A DNA stretch of 64,000 bases from Gymnopilus junonius (Eukaryota > Basidiomycota > Agaricomycetes > Agaricales > Galerinaceae): contig JADNYJ010000147.1 in the NCBI GenBank assembly GCA_015501075.1, positions 37,599 through 101,598 on the forward strand, given 5' to 3'. Within the stretch, counting starts at the first letter, position 1. Each line of letters starts with the position of its first letter. The notes under the pieces are model-generated. The model worked only from the letters and a program-made list of their open reading frames with translations, had not been told where the DNA came from and did not search any database. This document shows positions 14,401 through 26,417 of this stretch, piece by piece. A program made the translations under genes and the position numbers.

Positions 14401-17400
14401 CTCCTTATCATCATTCTCTTCCGCTTGGCTAGACTGAAGTAGGGATGCAAGAACGCCCGAGTCATAGAACGCTTCCTTGGAACCTTGGAACTGGATACGA
14501 CCGTTGTCAAGGGTGACGATGTAGGCAGCACCAGGAGCGCAAAGTTGCACGTGGTGAGAAACTAAAATAACTGTCCTCCCTTTCATGAGTTCGCCTCGGA
14601 GACATTCATGATAGAGATGATGAGCAGTATGGGCATCAACTGTCTGGGCAGTCAGAAAGCGCAGCCTTAACATAACCGTAATTGCATACCAGCAGACAGC
14701 ACATCATCCAAAAGAAGGATTGAAGCACGCGAATAGACAGCTCGAGCAAGTGACACTGGGATGAGCACGTAAGTTTAGAACGCTTCTCATTGACTAATGG
14801 ACCCACCTCGGGCCTTTTGACCCCCAGAAAGATTGACCTGAACGTAACTTATAAAAGAGGTAAAAATATACGATCAGAATAACAAGCATACCCCGCGTTC
14901 TCCGATTTCCGACTCATCCCCATCTTCAAGGATCTCCAGATCGCTCACGAGGGCGCAGACCTTGAAAATTGTCAGAATACTGTAATAGCTTCATATAGGT
15001 TATGTTATCACCTCCAAAGTTTTGAGATAGCGTTCTTCGTCGTATGGAAGATTGAAAAGGATATTGTCTGGAAAATATCAACACTTGTCCTGCGTGCTCT
15101 CTTGGATAGCGAGTCACCTTTGATAGATGCATTTCGTAACCAAGTGGCTTGAGGGACATATGCACAGACACCTTCAACGACCCATTCTTCCTTGCCGACT
15201 TGGACGTTGGCGAGAGATGCCAAAGAGTCCGGGGGCGAGTGTGGACACAGAACTTGACCGGTCAGGACATCCGCCTCTCCCAACAACGCTAACGCAGATA
15301 AAATATGAGATGGGGTGGATCGGAAAGCGGGCATCGGGCGAGATCAAGAATAAGCGAAAACGCACCGAGAAGTAATAGACTCTTTCCGGATCCAAGTTTA
15401 CCACAAATAAGCGACAGTTCACCGCGAGGGAAATTCAGAGACAAGTCCATAAGCAGAAACTTGTGCCTTGGCGTGGATGCAGCAGAGGGAGCAATACTGG
15501 TAGCAGCTCGATCCTGTGGCCAAGTGATTGTACACGACTGGAAGGCAACAGTCTTCGATTGCTGTTCAAGAGGGGGTACCGGATTGATTTCAGGACTGTT
15601 GAGGAACTTCTCAATTCGCCGAAGGGACACAAAGCTCTGGAAAGTCGTAAACATAAATATATTGACAACCCTCAACAAACTGCAATACCTGTAACATATT
15701 GATAAAAGTCTCAGGTAGGGCACTCAGAGCAAATTTCATTTCGGAGAACACTGTTGGAAGAAAGGAAGACCTTGAGATATTTCAGCCTTTTAAAATAGGT
15801 GAGCCATACCGAGGATAGATGTGAACGCGATTGACGGCGTAAGAGCCTGCTGCCTGATAACAGCAAAATGCCAAAAAGAAACAAGAGTAACTATGATCGG
15901 GGCACCATTCCTTGGGATGACAAGTTTAGCCTAAAAGCAGACATCAGCAAATTTCAACAGTACCAGATAGCATTCCATAACGTCTAAATAGGAGAGATAA
16001 GCATGACTGCGAAAAACAGCGGGACAAATATACCTCGATCGTGTAGTTAAGCTTCTGATACTTTAGCTCCTTTTCGCGTATCGCAAGAACCCGCCTTTCA
16101 AAACTGCGTTCCCAAGCCATGAACTACAAAATTTGTCAGCATTCGATGCAAAACAGTGAAAGTAAAAGTAAAAACCTTGAGCATACGAATACCACCAAGG
16201 ATCTGGAGATGTCTTGGAGTAAGAAAAGGAAAAGATCTGGCACCAAATACAACTCTCACCTCGTTCATAAGTGCAACTCTTTCATCACGAGCCTTCATCA
16301 AGTTCTCTTGCGCACCTGAGATATGTTGAGAGAGCCGCTAGAAATGAATCAAGCCAGAGAGCTCACCGACAACCACCTTTCCAGCATAGTGGTTCATTGG
16401 CAAGAATAAACATGTAACAGCAAGACCAAAGAAGCACGATACGCCTAACAAAACTGGATGAACTCAAATGGCAGAGAAATATGGCAAAAAGGATTAACCA
16501 AGTAGGTTATATAAAAACCACGTTCCAATCATGATTTCAATGGGAGCATCTATCATTGAGACTATCTTAACGTCGACTATGCTCTCAAGAAGGCAACACG
16601 GCTTACCGACAAGCGAGAAAAGATGCCAAGCAAATTCACTGACTCTATCAACGTCAGTGGTCATTAAGGTCATAATTTGAGCCTTGCTAGAAAAATCGTC
16701 GTCATCCTTCTTCTCTCCAACTTCAGAAGGTGGTTTAGAGTCTGCACTCTCGCCTTCAGCAGCGGTCGTTGATTGGGGCGCTGGAGATGACGATGCAACA
16801 TCTTTTCGGACGAGGGTTTTGGCATATATAATAGAGTTGAGTTGAATTTTAAGTCTAACTTGAATAGTGGTCGTTGACAGCGACCAGAGCTGCCCGGTAA
16901 CTGTGACAAAAAGTAAGTATATGTTGTAAGACTAGTCATATGTGACTCACTGAGGAAAGAAATGGCATTGGAAGCAAAAATACCAACAACATATGCCCAA
17001 CCCCAACCTTTGTTTTCCCGACTAGGGTCCGCCTCGAGGAATGAAACAAGCATTCTCAAAAATAGAGGAGGTCCGTAAAAGAGTACTGCTGACACAGCGG
17101 CAAGGAGCAGCTCTGCTGTGAAGGGGACAGAATTAACGCGTAGGAGACGATAGGCTAATTGCCAGCCACTGGCAGGTTTTGGCCTCCAAGAAAATAGGTG
17201 AGGCAGTTTGATTTCACGTAGTGCTCTCCGCATGCGCGCGTAATTGAATGTGGAACGCATATTTGTTGGAACAACAGGCAAATCGCCGATCTCGAGGCTT
17301 TCGGCGATATTTCCCAGCCAGACTACTTTCGTAGTGTAGGAAAAGAGTAGAACGTCCCAAGGAGAACCATCTAAACCTAATGTCACAAGCTGGGTCTCTA

Positions 17401-18183
17401 AATTTTATGAAAGAACATACTGATGATTCCGCAGACGTTTTCTTCGTCCTTGTTGGTTATGGATTGGACTGTCTTCTCTGAATAAATGTTCTCAGGAGGG
17501 TAGTGAAGAGGTGGACCAAGAGGTGTCGTTATAGAAACGACGGACGTAACGAAATAGATTGCTATGAGAGCATACCACGAGGCCGAAAGCACGTCGACAC
17601 CAGCGAAAACCGCTGCGATAGGGGAGGGAGAACTAGGCAGGATAGTAGAGATCCCCAACAACCCGAATGCTATAGTCAGAAGAGCTGCTAGGTGGATTGT
17701 CGACTCCGAATGATATTCGACTGTGTTCTGGGAAACTGAGCGCGCCGCAATGATGAAGGTGTACAACGCAAAGCCTATGTGTAACGAATACACTATGATA
17801 TCATGTTTGTCTTCGTGTGCAATAGACCAGCCAAGAGGAACCGCGTTCAATACTACTGCAAGGGCTAGTAGTGAGGAGACGAAAATCTTTCTCCACCTCA
17901 TCTAATCGCGAAAGTCAACAACCCACACATAATATTTTCCTCGCTTCAACAAACGCACCCGTCTCCAAAATGCCTCCTCTTCAATTGGGTAGCCGTCGAT
18001 AACATCCTCTGGCCTTGTAACATCAAATGGGTCATGCTCAGCATATTCACCGTCCTCGTTGACGTTGACGTGGCTTGGAAGCTGGATCTTGCCTTCTTCG
18101 CTTCGCGTTAGAAGGAGAAAAATGAAACTCGCAGCCGCGCTCGAGACCAACACAGCGGCAGTTTGAAGCTGAAAGCGTGGCAT
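11457..18183 (-). CDS. ABC transporter, ABCC (MRP/YBT1/YCF1-like) full transporter
   Basis: ATP-driven efflux or vacuolar import of conjugated organic anions, typical of fungal vacuolar or plasma membrane ABCC proteins. Order: an N-terminal hydrophobic TMD0 (first helix [20 protein letters not shown]), membrane domain 1, NBD1 with Walker [10 protein letters not shown], signature LSGGQ and Walker [16 protein letters not shown], an acidic/Ser-rich linker, membrane domain 2, and NBD2 with Walker [23 protein letters not shown], then SVDYATDE and [12 protein letters not shown]. The C-terminus is [13 protein letters not shown]. The start at 18183 (MPRFQLQ) is preferred because it leads directly into TMD0. 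The first intron (57 nt) ends in an in-frame TAG immediately before MRWRK, so an unspliced reading would wrongly split the gene. More than ten short introns lie throughout. No disruption was seen. The substrate cannot be inferred. Confidence 0.93.
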
Positions 18184-18734
18184 GGCGCTGCGCACAACAC
18201 CTTTCCGTCTGCACCGAAGCGTACAGGGCCTTATACGGTGCAAATGCCTAGTGTTTAGGTACCGAAAGAAAGGAGTCACAGAGGCACTGACCATTATCTT
18301 GCTGACAAATTCAACCCCATACGGAGCTCGCTCCGAGGGGCCTTTCCCAAGAAGTCCCAAAAAGATAGAATGAGAGGATAAGGATAATAATGCCTCCTCT
18401 TTGAAGCAAAAGCGTGAATTTACTTATACCTTAGAATGGACTTTGAACTAAAGCGCATAGTAGAAAGTGAAAGGCGTCGTCTAAAAACAACACGCTACAT
18501 ATTGATAACAATTTTCATGAGCACATCATAGGCAGGTGTGATTTGCAACGACATCAATGAATAAAAATAAGCGCCAAAACGATACAAAAGACCCCCATTA
18601 AGCTATAGTAGCAATATAAGGAATGTCGAAGTGCCTGGTCAGAGCCCTTGGCTCGTGCTAACAGTATACTCTCAATTCAACCTGACAAGAGGAACTCAAT
18701 GAGCGTCATCACGGAACAGTGAACAACGAGACAT
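18184..18734. other. Intergenic, no gene seen
   Basis: About 550 A/T-leaning bases separating the ATG of the ABC transporter from the stop of the sphingomyelinase-like gene, both on the minus strand. It should hold the transporter promoter. I see no open frame with family features and no clear TATA box. Confidence 0.5.
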
Positions 18735-21538
18735 TTACCCGTAGGCTTCATCAACGCGCTTGCGGACACGCTCCGCATCCATGCTTTGCTGAAATACGAG
18801 TCGTCAGTACGATGCTTAACACTGGGATAAACATTGGGATCTCACTGAATTCCTGGCGACGTTCTCGAGAATAGACCGCAACCCTAGGCCTTCGCAGTGG
18901 TCAGCTGCACCACGTCTCGCAGAAGGAACGAAATCTTCAATTTCCTCCCGACGGAAGTTGAACCCAGGAGTCGCAACGTCCTGTGCCATAATAGAAATCA
19001 ACCCGGTTACCCAGAGAATAGATATAAAAGAGCATTTACACAATTATTCTCCGCGCGCATGGCCCTGAGATTGCAAATGGTTGTTGTTTGGCAAGAACCC
19101 GTGCATGAAGGAACGTCAAGGCCACGAGTCTTGAACGAATTAAACGTTTGGAACAGAGTGTCGTTAGTCGTAAAAGCCTCAGTGACATGATGCCAGAAGG
19201 CCGCGTTCAATGGTTCGGTGGCGGGCCAGCCGCCTATAGCAGGCCCGTAGGTTTCCCGTGCGCTATATTCTTGCTTCCATACAGCTGAAAATTTGAATAT
19301 TAGATGTAGGGCTCAAGCATTACACTAAATAACTCACGAGATACTTGGAATGAGGGATCAGTCATATCGCCTGTAGATGTTCACATCAGTTTCCTAGAAG
19401 TGTTACGACTGTTAAGTATATGTCGTTTACATACTCAGGAAGGTTCTTGAGTCCATGACCTCATACGTATCAGGATCAATATCATAGACTCTAAATGACG
19501 GGTTCGCCTCTGATAGTTCAAATCAGATTTACGTTGACGTGCAGAGCATGAAGGGAAACACCTACGTCTTGGAGTCAGCGATGGTGCTAGGAAGGCAATG
19601 CTGTCAGCCGTTTCAGCTGTTTGATTGTTGTAGTTTGAGTAGGCAATCTCGAACTCATCCTAGAATTCCATTAGAAATAACGGACAGAGTATAGACGCGA
19701 TTTTGACAGACCACGTGTGAATGGCCAAAGAATTGAGCTGCAATGGTATTCTTGTACCGCTGCACGACTTGGTCGAAGTAGTTGGACTACGTTAAAAACA
19801 ATAGAAAGTATAATGCCAATCAGAGTAACCGAAGTCGGTAAATGAGAAACTTACCTGGTCGTGAAGAGCATCTCCGCTACCAGGCGACATGTGTCCGATG
19901 ATCCACGCACGCATGCCCGCATCCTCAGCAGCTTGGAGTTGTTGTGCGGCAAATGCTATAACGCCGTTTGGATCGGGCCTTCAAGAGCTCAGAACGAAAT
20001 GATCGTGACAGCAGGGGTACTGTTGCTTACTGGAGTGCATCGCTGTCGAACAGATAGAAACTAAAGAAATTTTCAGCACAATTAGTAAGAAGCTGGAAAA
20101 TGTCAGATACTTACTTGTCTTTATACCAATAGATGGAGTTGATTGAGATGATCCTGGAGTAGGTATTGTCAGAAACATCCTGTTCGGCATGACGACACGG
20201 AAATTTACATCAGGTTAGTACCCTCCACAACGGCGGAGTAACTTCCAGAGTTATGCTTGACTTCAAGAGCCGCGACGCTACCAATGAGCGACTATATGGA
20301 TGCACGGTGAGCATCATTCCATGACGCGTGTCGACTGAGTAACTTACAGTCCATCCAGCGCTCTGCGTATCAAACACCCACTGGGCATTTCCTACGCTTG
20401 TGGTATTCCTAGGGAAAGCGTTGACGGGGGCGACCTCACTCGATTATGAAATTTGAATGATTGGCCTCAACACGATGCTTGAACAAGCTCACTGATTACC
20501 TGATTATCCTATGAGCTCAGAATCTATGGGATATTTCGGGTTATATTCTCACCAATGGCAGGATAGACCGGCGAGTTGAGTAATGTTGCCAACTCATTGT
20601 TGAATTGATCCATATCTGACGTGTTTTCTCTGGGTGACCATTAGCAAATGCTTCTCAGAATTTCAAGTGCGCTTACGTTTGGTTGACCAACCAAATTGCA
20701 GCTTTAGTAAAAACATCATCAAGTCAGAAAGGGAACGATTTATGCACAAAGGAAACAGCAAGCAACCTTCTACGATGTCGCCAGTGAAAATCGAAAAATG
20801 CGTCTTTTGAGCAGAAACAGCGGCCATCATGGAATGCACAAGGGGGGTAGGGGTGTCGCAGTTCAGATGTCCAAGAGGACCAGCAGGTTCGTCAATCGGG
20901 CCTGTGTGGTCAGCAAAGTTTCTGCAGCAGATTGGTTTCGTGCAATTCGCATCAGAACCTGGCTGCTCAAAAGGATAAGAAAATCAAGAAAGAAAAGGAG
21001 GGAGACGCACCGTATACGATCTGTCAATATGCACGTCACTAAAATGAACGACCTGAAAAGGCGGTTGTCCGGTTGAGGTGAAAGTTTTCGGATTTGAGGG
21101 AGCTGCCTTTGGGATGGGGAGTTCGAAGGTATTAACTGCTGGAGCTTGACAGAGTCCGATGAGTGCATTGCAGAGCTTGGTGGCGGTTTGACCAAATGCA
21201 GAGATTGAACGCAAGTCATGGGCAATAATAGGGCCTTGTTCAGTTATAAGTCCTTGGCAAACATCGTCATCTGCCGCCTGTGAACGAATCGACTTTAAGG
21301 GCTAGACCTCCATAAGAAAGGGTCGACGTACCCCAGTGGTCTTGCAAACAGCGATCAAAGAATCGTCAAAAACGGTGTCTCCAAGTAAAGCAGCGCCTGT
21401 CAAGACTCCCAGAAGAGCATGGCATGAATCGCAATCCACCGCCTGCTCGATGGCATCGATTATTTCGCTCACGATACTGGCGTATGCAGGAAGAGTGAGA
21501 GTCAATAGCAACGCAATTCGACCCAGCGTCAACATCAT
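18735..21538 (-). CDS. Acid sphingomyelinase-like phosphodiesterase (saposin B + metallophosphatase)
   Basis: A predicted secreted, zinc-dependent phosphodiesterase that would split sphingomyelin-type lipids or related phosphodiesters. A signal peptide (MMLTLGRIALLLTLTLPAYA) is followed by a saposin-B-like Cys region (DCDSCHALLGVL...VCKTTG), then the calcineurin-like core: HFSDVHIDRSYT (the D-x-H metal motif), the Cys-rich NCTKPICCRNFADHTG, FTGDIV, and GNHEVAPVNAFPR. The C-terminal part ends QSMDAERVRKRVDEAYG. The start was chosen at 21538 (ATGATG) because it begins the signal peptide. The gene is extremely intron-rich, and the GNHE motif is assembled across a 7-nt micro-exon listed separately. 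The window shows no obvious frame break, but I did not place all the small exons between 18.8 and 20.4 kb exactly. Confidence 0.9.
20493..20499 (-). other. 7-nt micro-exon within the GNHE motif
   Basis: On the minus strand the upstream exon ends in VYPAI plus one G. A 53-nt intron (GTGAG...ATCAG) follows, then the seven bases GTAATCA, then a 54-nt intron (GTGAG...ATCGAG), then TGAGGTCGCC. Joining gives GGT AAT CAT GAG, that is Gly-Asn-His-Glu, the metal-binding motif expected here. Both introns have normal length and GT/AG ends, and no other splice choice I tried restores the motif. Confidence 0.8.
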
Positions 21539-22593
21539 GCACGTTGTAGCGAAAACTTGGGGGACCAAGGAAAATAGAAACTCTTCTTGTCGCCATTTTA
21601 TCCCTTTGAAATCAGCCCACAATAACATGCATCTTCACTGCATTTCCCACGTCAGCCCTGCAGAATTTCAGATCCGGACTGAGAGGATACGGGGAGGTTG
21701 CAGAACCCCAAATGGGCCCAAAATAAAACGTTGTTCAAAGCATGGTCAGCCGCTACCGCACGCGCCGTCATTAGCGAGGGCAAATCGTTCGAGTCCAGTC
21801 TTCCAGCCTAGACAAATAAGGCGATAAATGTTTCTCGTCTGCTCAACAAAGCACAGGTCATCCATGGAAAGGTTGAAAGCATGCGCCTGAGAGGATAAAG
21901 TTGTATTATTGATTCTTAACAAATATGACTTGGGTTCAAAGCATATGGTGCCAAATTGACCTTCCCACTGGGCCACTTCCTCGTGGGTTCTCTGAAATTC
22001 GAACGTTTTTGTGAATAGTTTCCAATTAGAAGATGAAAAGACATACGGAGTTTGAGAGCCTTTTGAAATCGTTGAGGAGAATGGGCGCAAAAGTTGTACC
22101 GACTTGCATGTTTCATTCAGTTCGGTGGTACACAGCACTAACTTCGAATTTCACGAGCTCTTAGAGCTAAGGTAGGTCAACCCTCGTCGCCAAGATTAGA
22201 ATAGAGAAAGGGAAAAAAAGATAAATTTGTTTTGTGCAACATGATATTGTTAGAAAAAAAAGAAAAATAGGGTAGATCAGCATGATCCATCAAACGTTCG
22301 CCAATATGTAATCACATTACTTCTGACACCATACCCTCAAAATTCACGGCGCCAGTTATATTGGCACGGGTGTACAATGTTGCATATGGCCAGGCTACAC
22401 ATGTAGTATCGAGCGAAGTAGCTATTTTATCAAAAAAAAAATACAAGTATAGAAACTAAAAGAGCAACAACAAAAGTGAAAGCGTGAAAAATAAGCAGAT
22501 AATTAAGACAAAAAGCCTTTCTACAAAAGCAAAAGCCCTACAACTCATAGCAGGCAGAAGATATTCAGGAAAGACAAGTTAACAGGCGACATT
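21539..22593. other. Intergenic, no gene seen
   Basis: Just over 1 kb between the sphingomyelinase-like start and the stop of the SWI3-type gene. A 130-codon minus-strand frame at 21746-22138 lacks an ATG start, domains and splice partners. The part from about 22200 to 22510 is A-rich with several A runs, consistent with 3' untranslated or spacer DNA. Confidence 0.5.
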
Positions 22594-24826
22594 TCAACCG
22601 AGTTGCAATGTTGTGCCGTCAGGCAAAGGACCAATGTCACTTTGCACACTGCTGCTACCAACCTCAGTCACAGTAGCCCCTTGACCTGTCGTACCCAAAG
22701 GGTTCGGTCCACCCTGCGCCACCACACCAGCGACACCAGGCCCCACACCATTCCTTGTGATCTCAGCGCGAACGGCGTCCAACATCTTCTTCAGGCCAAC
22801 GCGTTCGTTCACCAACGACAGTCTGGCACTCTCAAGCGACTTCCGCTCCTCTTCAAGAATGTCCTCCAGCTCTTCAAACTGCGACATCTTGAGTTCAAGT
22901 TTTGTGAGAGTAAGCTTGATCAGCTGCGCGAGTGAGGTCCGGATTTGATTGTCTTCTGCGTCAGCTAGAGCTCGTGCTGCCCTTGCAGATGACTTAAGGG
23001 CAAGGTTAGCGGCGCGGACGACCTTGGAATGGGGTACGGTCGCCTTGGATTTCTGAGAGGTTGTTTGTAATTCAGTTTCTGGAGCTGGGGCATTGTCAGT
23101 TTCAGCCCCTTCTTTGGCATCCTCGTCCATGCGGTCATCCTCCGTTGCTGCATTCGCCTCCTTAGACTTGTCCTTATCGGTTTCTTCCACAGTTGCATTG
23201 TTATCGGTCAGTTCGTGGAGGGCAGTCTTAGCAGCCTCTGCTGCTACTCCTGGTCCTACAACACCAGCCAAGAAGGCGACAACGCTCATGACAGGGTTGT
23301 CGGCCTGCTCGAACGGTATTCTGCCAAACCTCAATGGACCCATTGAACCTTCTGTGTTTAAGTACTGGTCTTCAATTGGCAATTCCAAGAACTTGCGGAT
23401 ACACTGTTGGGCAGACCGTGTACCGACGTGTTCTTCAATCTTCGACCAGTCGTCATCGTACATTTCCACACCTTCAAGCAACGAAAGAACTTCTTGGTCT
23501 GTCCAATCGTCATTAACACCACTGCCTTGCGAAACAGCTCCTGCTGCGGCAGTAAGTTTCACAAAGTCGCCACTGAACATGGTTGAAGGGAAACGCCCAT
23601 CGAGGTAACAGGGTGCACAGATCTCCAGCTTCTTGTCCTTGAGAGAGTGATAGCGGACCTGAGAGCAATCTGCCCCGCAAGTATCACAAGTGTGTACAAC
23701 GAGACTTGAAGGCAAGCCAGTGCCATTCGCCTTCACTGGAGCAGAAGCCCCGTTGGCAAGTGTAGCTGCCTCTGAAGCATTAACTGGCCGAGACGATTTT
23801 GAACTAGTTTGATAGATCGAATTGCGAAGTTCAAGAGAGGCGGGGGTGGCGGATACAGTGGGAATTTTGGATCCATTGATGCCTGGCATGGTCGAATTGG
23901 CTGCGGTTGGCCGTCTACCAGGGTGCAAGGATTGAAGTCCACGAGGGGTGTCCAGGACGACGCGGAAGTGTCCTGTAAATGGAGGTGCCAATGCCGCTGG
24001 CCTTTGTTCTGGGTCAATCTGCACAGAAAGAAGAATTAGAGGAAGCATAACTCAGAATTAAAATAGTTTGGCCTACTTGATAGTTAATCAAACCCCACTG
24101 CTCCAGGAAGGCGTGAACACGCATAATAGCGCATACGTCGCCTGCTAAATTCCTTCTGCAGGCAGTAACGGTAAGATATTCGGTAGGCCGCAACCGGTAT
24201 GTATTGATCATAAAGTCGCGGTAATCTTTGTAGATAGCAGGAGTTTTACTCCGGTTTCGCGAGTTAAAGAACTCAGGTAGAGCTCTTTGTTCGACAGGGT
24301 GGATTTTGGACATGTCGAACCAAGCAGAATATGAGGGGACGATGACTTCATGCGTCTGCGCCGCGAGATATTTGCGCGCTTGTTCCTCCAGTCGCTGCCG
24401 CGCTGCCTCAAGCTGAGCAGGGTCTTCTTCATCGTTTTCGTCTACAGAGTCTCCGTCATCATCTGCACCATCCGCCATCGACACGTCCGCATCTCCTTGT
24501 CCGCCCTCTTCGTCGTCTCCGTCTTCTTTTAAAACACGAACTTTCCCCGAGCTCGTTTCTGGGCCAGCTGAAGAAGAGGCTTCGGGTGGCAGGTTGCCAA
24601 TATCTCCAGACGGGATAGGGTCGAGTTCGCTTCGTTTTCCTGGTGCATTCTCCGGGTCAACTGGTAAAGCGCCTTGGTTTTGAAGAGGCACGGTGAGTTT
24701 TATGCGCTTTGCATCGGTGGGGCTAGGAACAGACGATCCTGAGCGCTTGGGCGTGTCCATGACTGTAGTTGGATCTGCACTGCTGTTGTCGTTGACGGCG
24801 GTCGCTTTCAACGTCGGCAACAACAT
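22594..24826 (-). CDS. SWI/SNF or RSC complex subunit, SWI3/RSC8/SMARCC type
   Basis: A core subunit of ATP-dependent chromatin remodelling complexes, acting in the nucleus as a scaffold dimer. Two exons (24077-24826 and 22594-24018) give about 724 residues. An acidic N-terminus is followed by a SWIRM domain ([20 protein letters not shown], then [14 protein letters not shown] and [20 protein letters not shown]). After the intron comes a ZZ-like zinc finger ([11 protein letters not shown]...[13 protein letters not shown]), a SANT domain ([20 protein letters not shown]...[10 protein letters not shown]), an acidic spacer, and a C-terminal coiled coil ([20 protein letters not shown]). This order is diagnostic for the family. 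The start is uncertain: ATG at 24826 (MLLPTLK) or the later ATG of MDTPKRSG are both possible; the longer open frame above has no ATG at its beginning. No disruption was seen. Confidence 0.92.
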
Positions 24827-25039
24827 TTCTTGAATGTTGCACGACGCGGTTATGGCTAAACACGAGCAACCAACGACAAACATGCTCGTCTCAAAAGTCA
24901 AATCCACGCAGTCTTTTAAAATTTATACATACTTCCAAGTCTTCCATTATTTGTTGCTACGTACTCTACATGGTGGTCTGATTTACAATGAAGCAAGAAA
25001 TACAATGTTAACAACTAAAGCGTCCTTCGTCCCATAATT

Positions 25040-26417
25040 TTACACGTCCATGGTAAGGACGACACGGCCCGCAATCGTGCCCTTCCTAAGGTCATCATAA
25101 ACCCTGTACAAAAACGTTAGCATTGGATATACACCGATCGCAAAGATACATACTGCTCTATATCAGACAATTTCTTGGTCATATAATGACACTTCACCGC
25201 CCCTGAGGCAGCAATTTCGATAGCTTCCACGGCGTCTTGACGATTTCCGACGTACGAACCGTGAATGGTGAGGGATTTGAATACTACATCGAAAATGCCA
25301 GCATTAAAGTGAGCCTTTGCGGGCAATCCAACAGCCATGAGGTGGCCCCCAGGACGCAGATAGTCCACAGCTTGAGTATAGCCGGAAGGCTGAGCTGCAT
25401 TTTAAGCGTCGATATCAATGATAAAAGGGAAAATATAACGCACCAAGGCGGTTGTAACCAGCGCGGCGTGTGCGCCCCTTCCTCCCGTAAGTTTTTTGAC
25501 ATCTGCAACAATATCCTTTGTTTTGGCGAAATCGATCCAGTGCTCGGCACCGAGGTCCTGGCAAAGCTTCTCCTTCTCATCGCCTGTATCAATGGCAATA
25601 ACTCGACGTCCAATATACTTGGCATATTGGACAGCTAAGAAGATATAAGTAAAAATCGACAAAATAAGATTAGCAACACTAACCAAGATGACCAAGTCCT
25701 CCTCCGGCTCCGGGAATTACAACCCAGTCACTAGCATTGGTCTCGCTGTATTTTAGGGCTCGGTAAACGGTAAGGCCCTAGGTGAATGAAAAGTCAGAAG
25801 GCAGATACTGTAAGACTTCAAGTGCAACATACCGCGCAAAGAATTGAAGCAGCAGCCTCGCTGTCAAGTTCGTCGGGAATCGCAGTCACGGTATGGACCC
25901 AAGAAACCTGAGAGAAAAATGAACTTCATGTCGATCGAATAAAAGGAATAAGACATACGACATATTGAGAGAAAGTTCCATCGACTGTGTAGCCGCTGAT
26001 CCTCACGTCATCGCAATCTGTTAGATGAATTAGTACATATGATGACGCAGATATTCAAGGCAACACACTTTGTTCGAAGCCCTTCCTACAGTGCTCGCAA
26101 TGGAGGCAGGAATGGGCAATCCACTTGACGCCGACTCGTTGACCGACTTGGACTGGAGAGTCGACCGTATCATTTCCAATGGCCACGACTTCACCGACAC
26201 CTTCATGGCCACCAATGAGAGGTGTATTGGGCTTGACAGGCCAGTCACCCATGGCAGCGTGAAGGTCTGTGTGGCACACTCCGGTACATATCATCTTGAG
26301 CAGACACTCGCCGGGGGCGAGTTCCTGGGGAGTCTTGACGGGCACGTCCCTGATCTGTACATCCTGTCCTAGTTCTCCAACGACGGCGGCTTTCTGAGTT
26401 TTTGGTATTTGTACCAT
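25040..26417 (-). CDS. Zinc-dependent alcohol dehydrogenase (ADH1-like, MDR family)
   Basis: Interconverts alcohols and aldehydes with NAD(H), most likely ethanol/acetaldehyde in fermentation or assimilation. ATG at 26417 gives [15 protein letters not shown], the canonical fungal ADH start. Catalytic zinc residues lie in [10 protein letters not shown] and [13 protein letters not shown]. Structural zinc cysteines lie in [15 protein letters not shown], where the last Cys is supplied after an intron at about 26020-26070. The coenzyme fold carries [16 protein letters not shown] and an acidic [12 protein letters not shown], which favours NAD. The protein ends with [10 protein letters not shown]. 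Several 50-60 nt introns interrupt the gene, for about 350 residues overall. A short non-coding spacer separates it from the SWI3-type gene on the same strand. It appears intact. Confidence 0.93.

Noticed and set aside
17902..18360. A separate small membrane protein gene upstream of the ABC transporter
   Set aside because: Its stop lies immediately before and in frame with the next exon, a 57-nt intron with proper ends removes it, and the joined protein matches an ABCC N-terminus.
21746..22138. 130-codon minus-strand frame
   Set aside because: No ATG at its beginning, no family features, and it sits in A-rich intergenic DNA.
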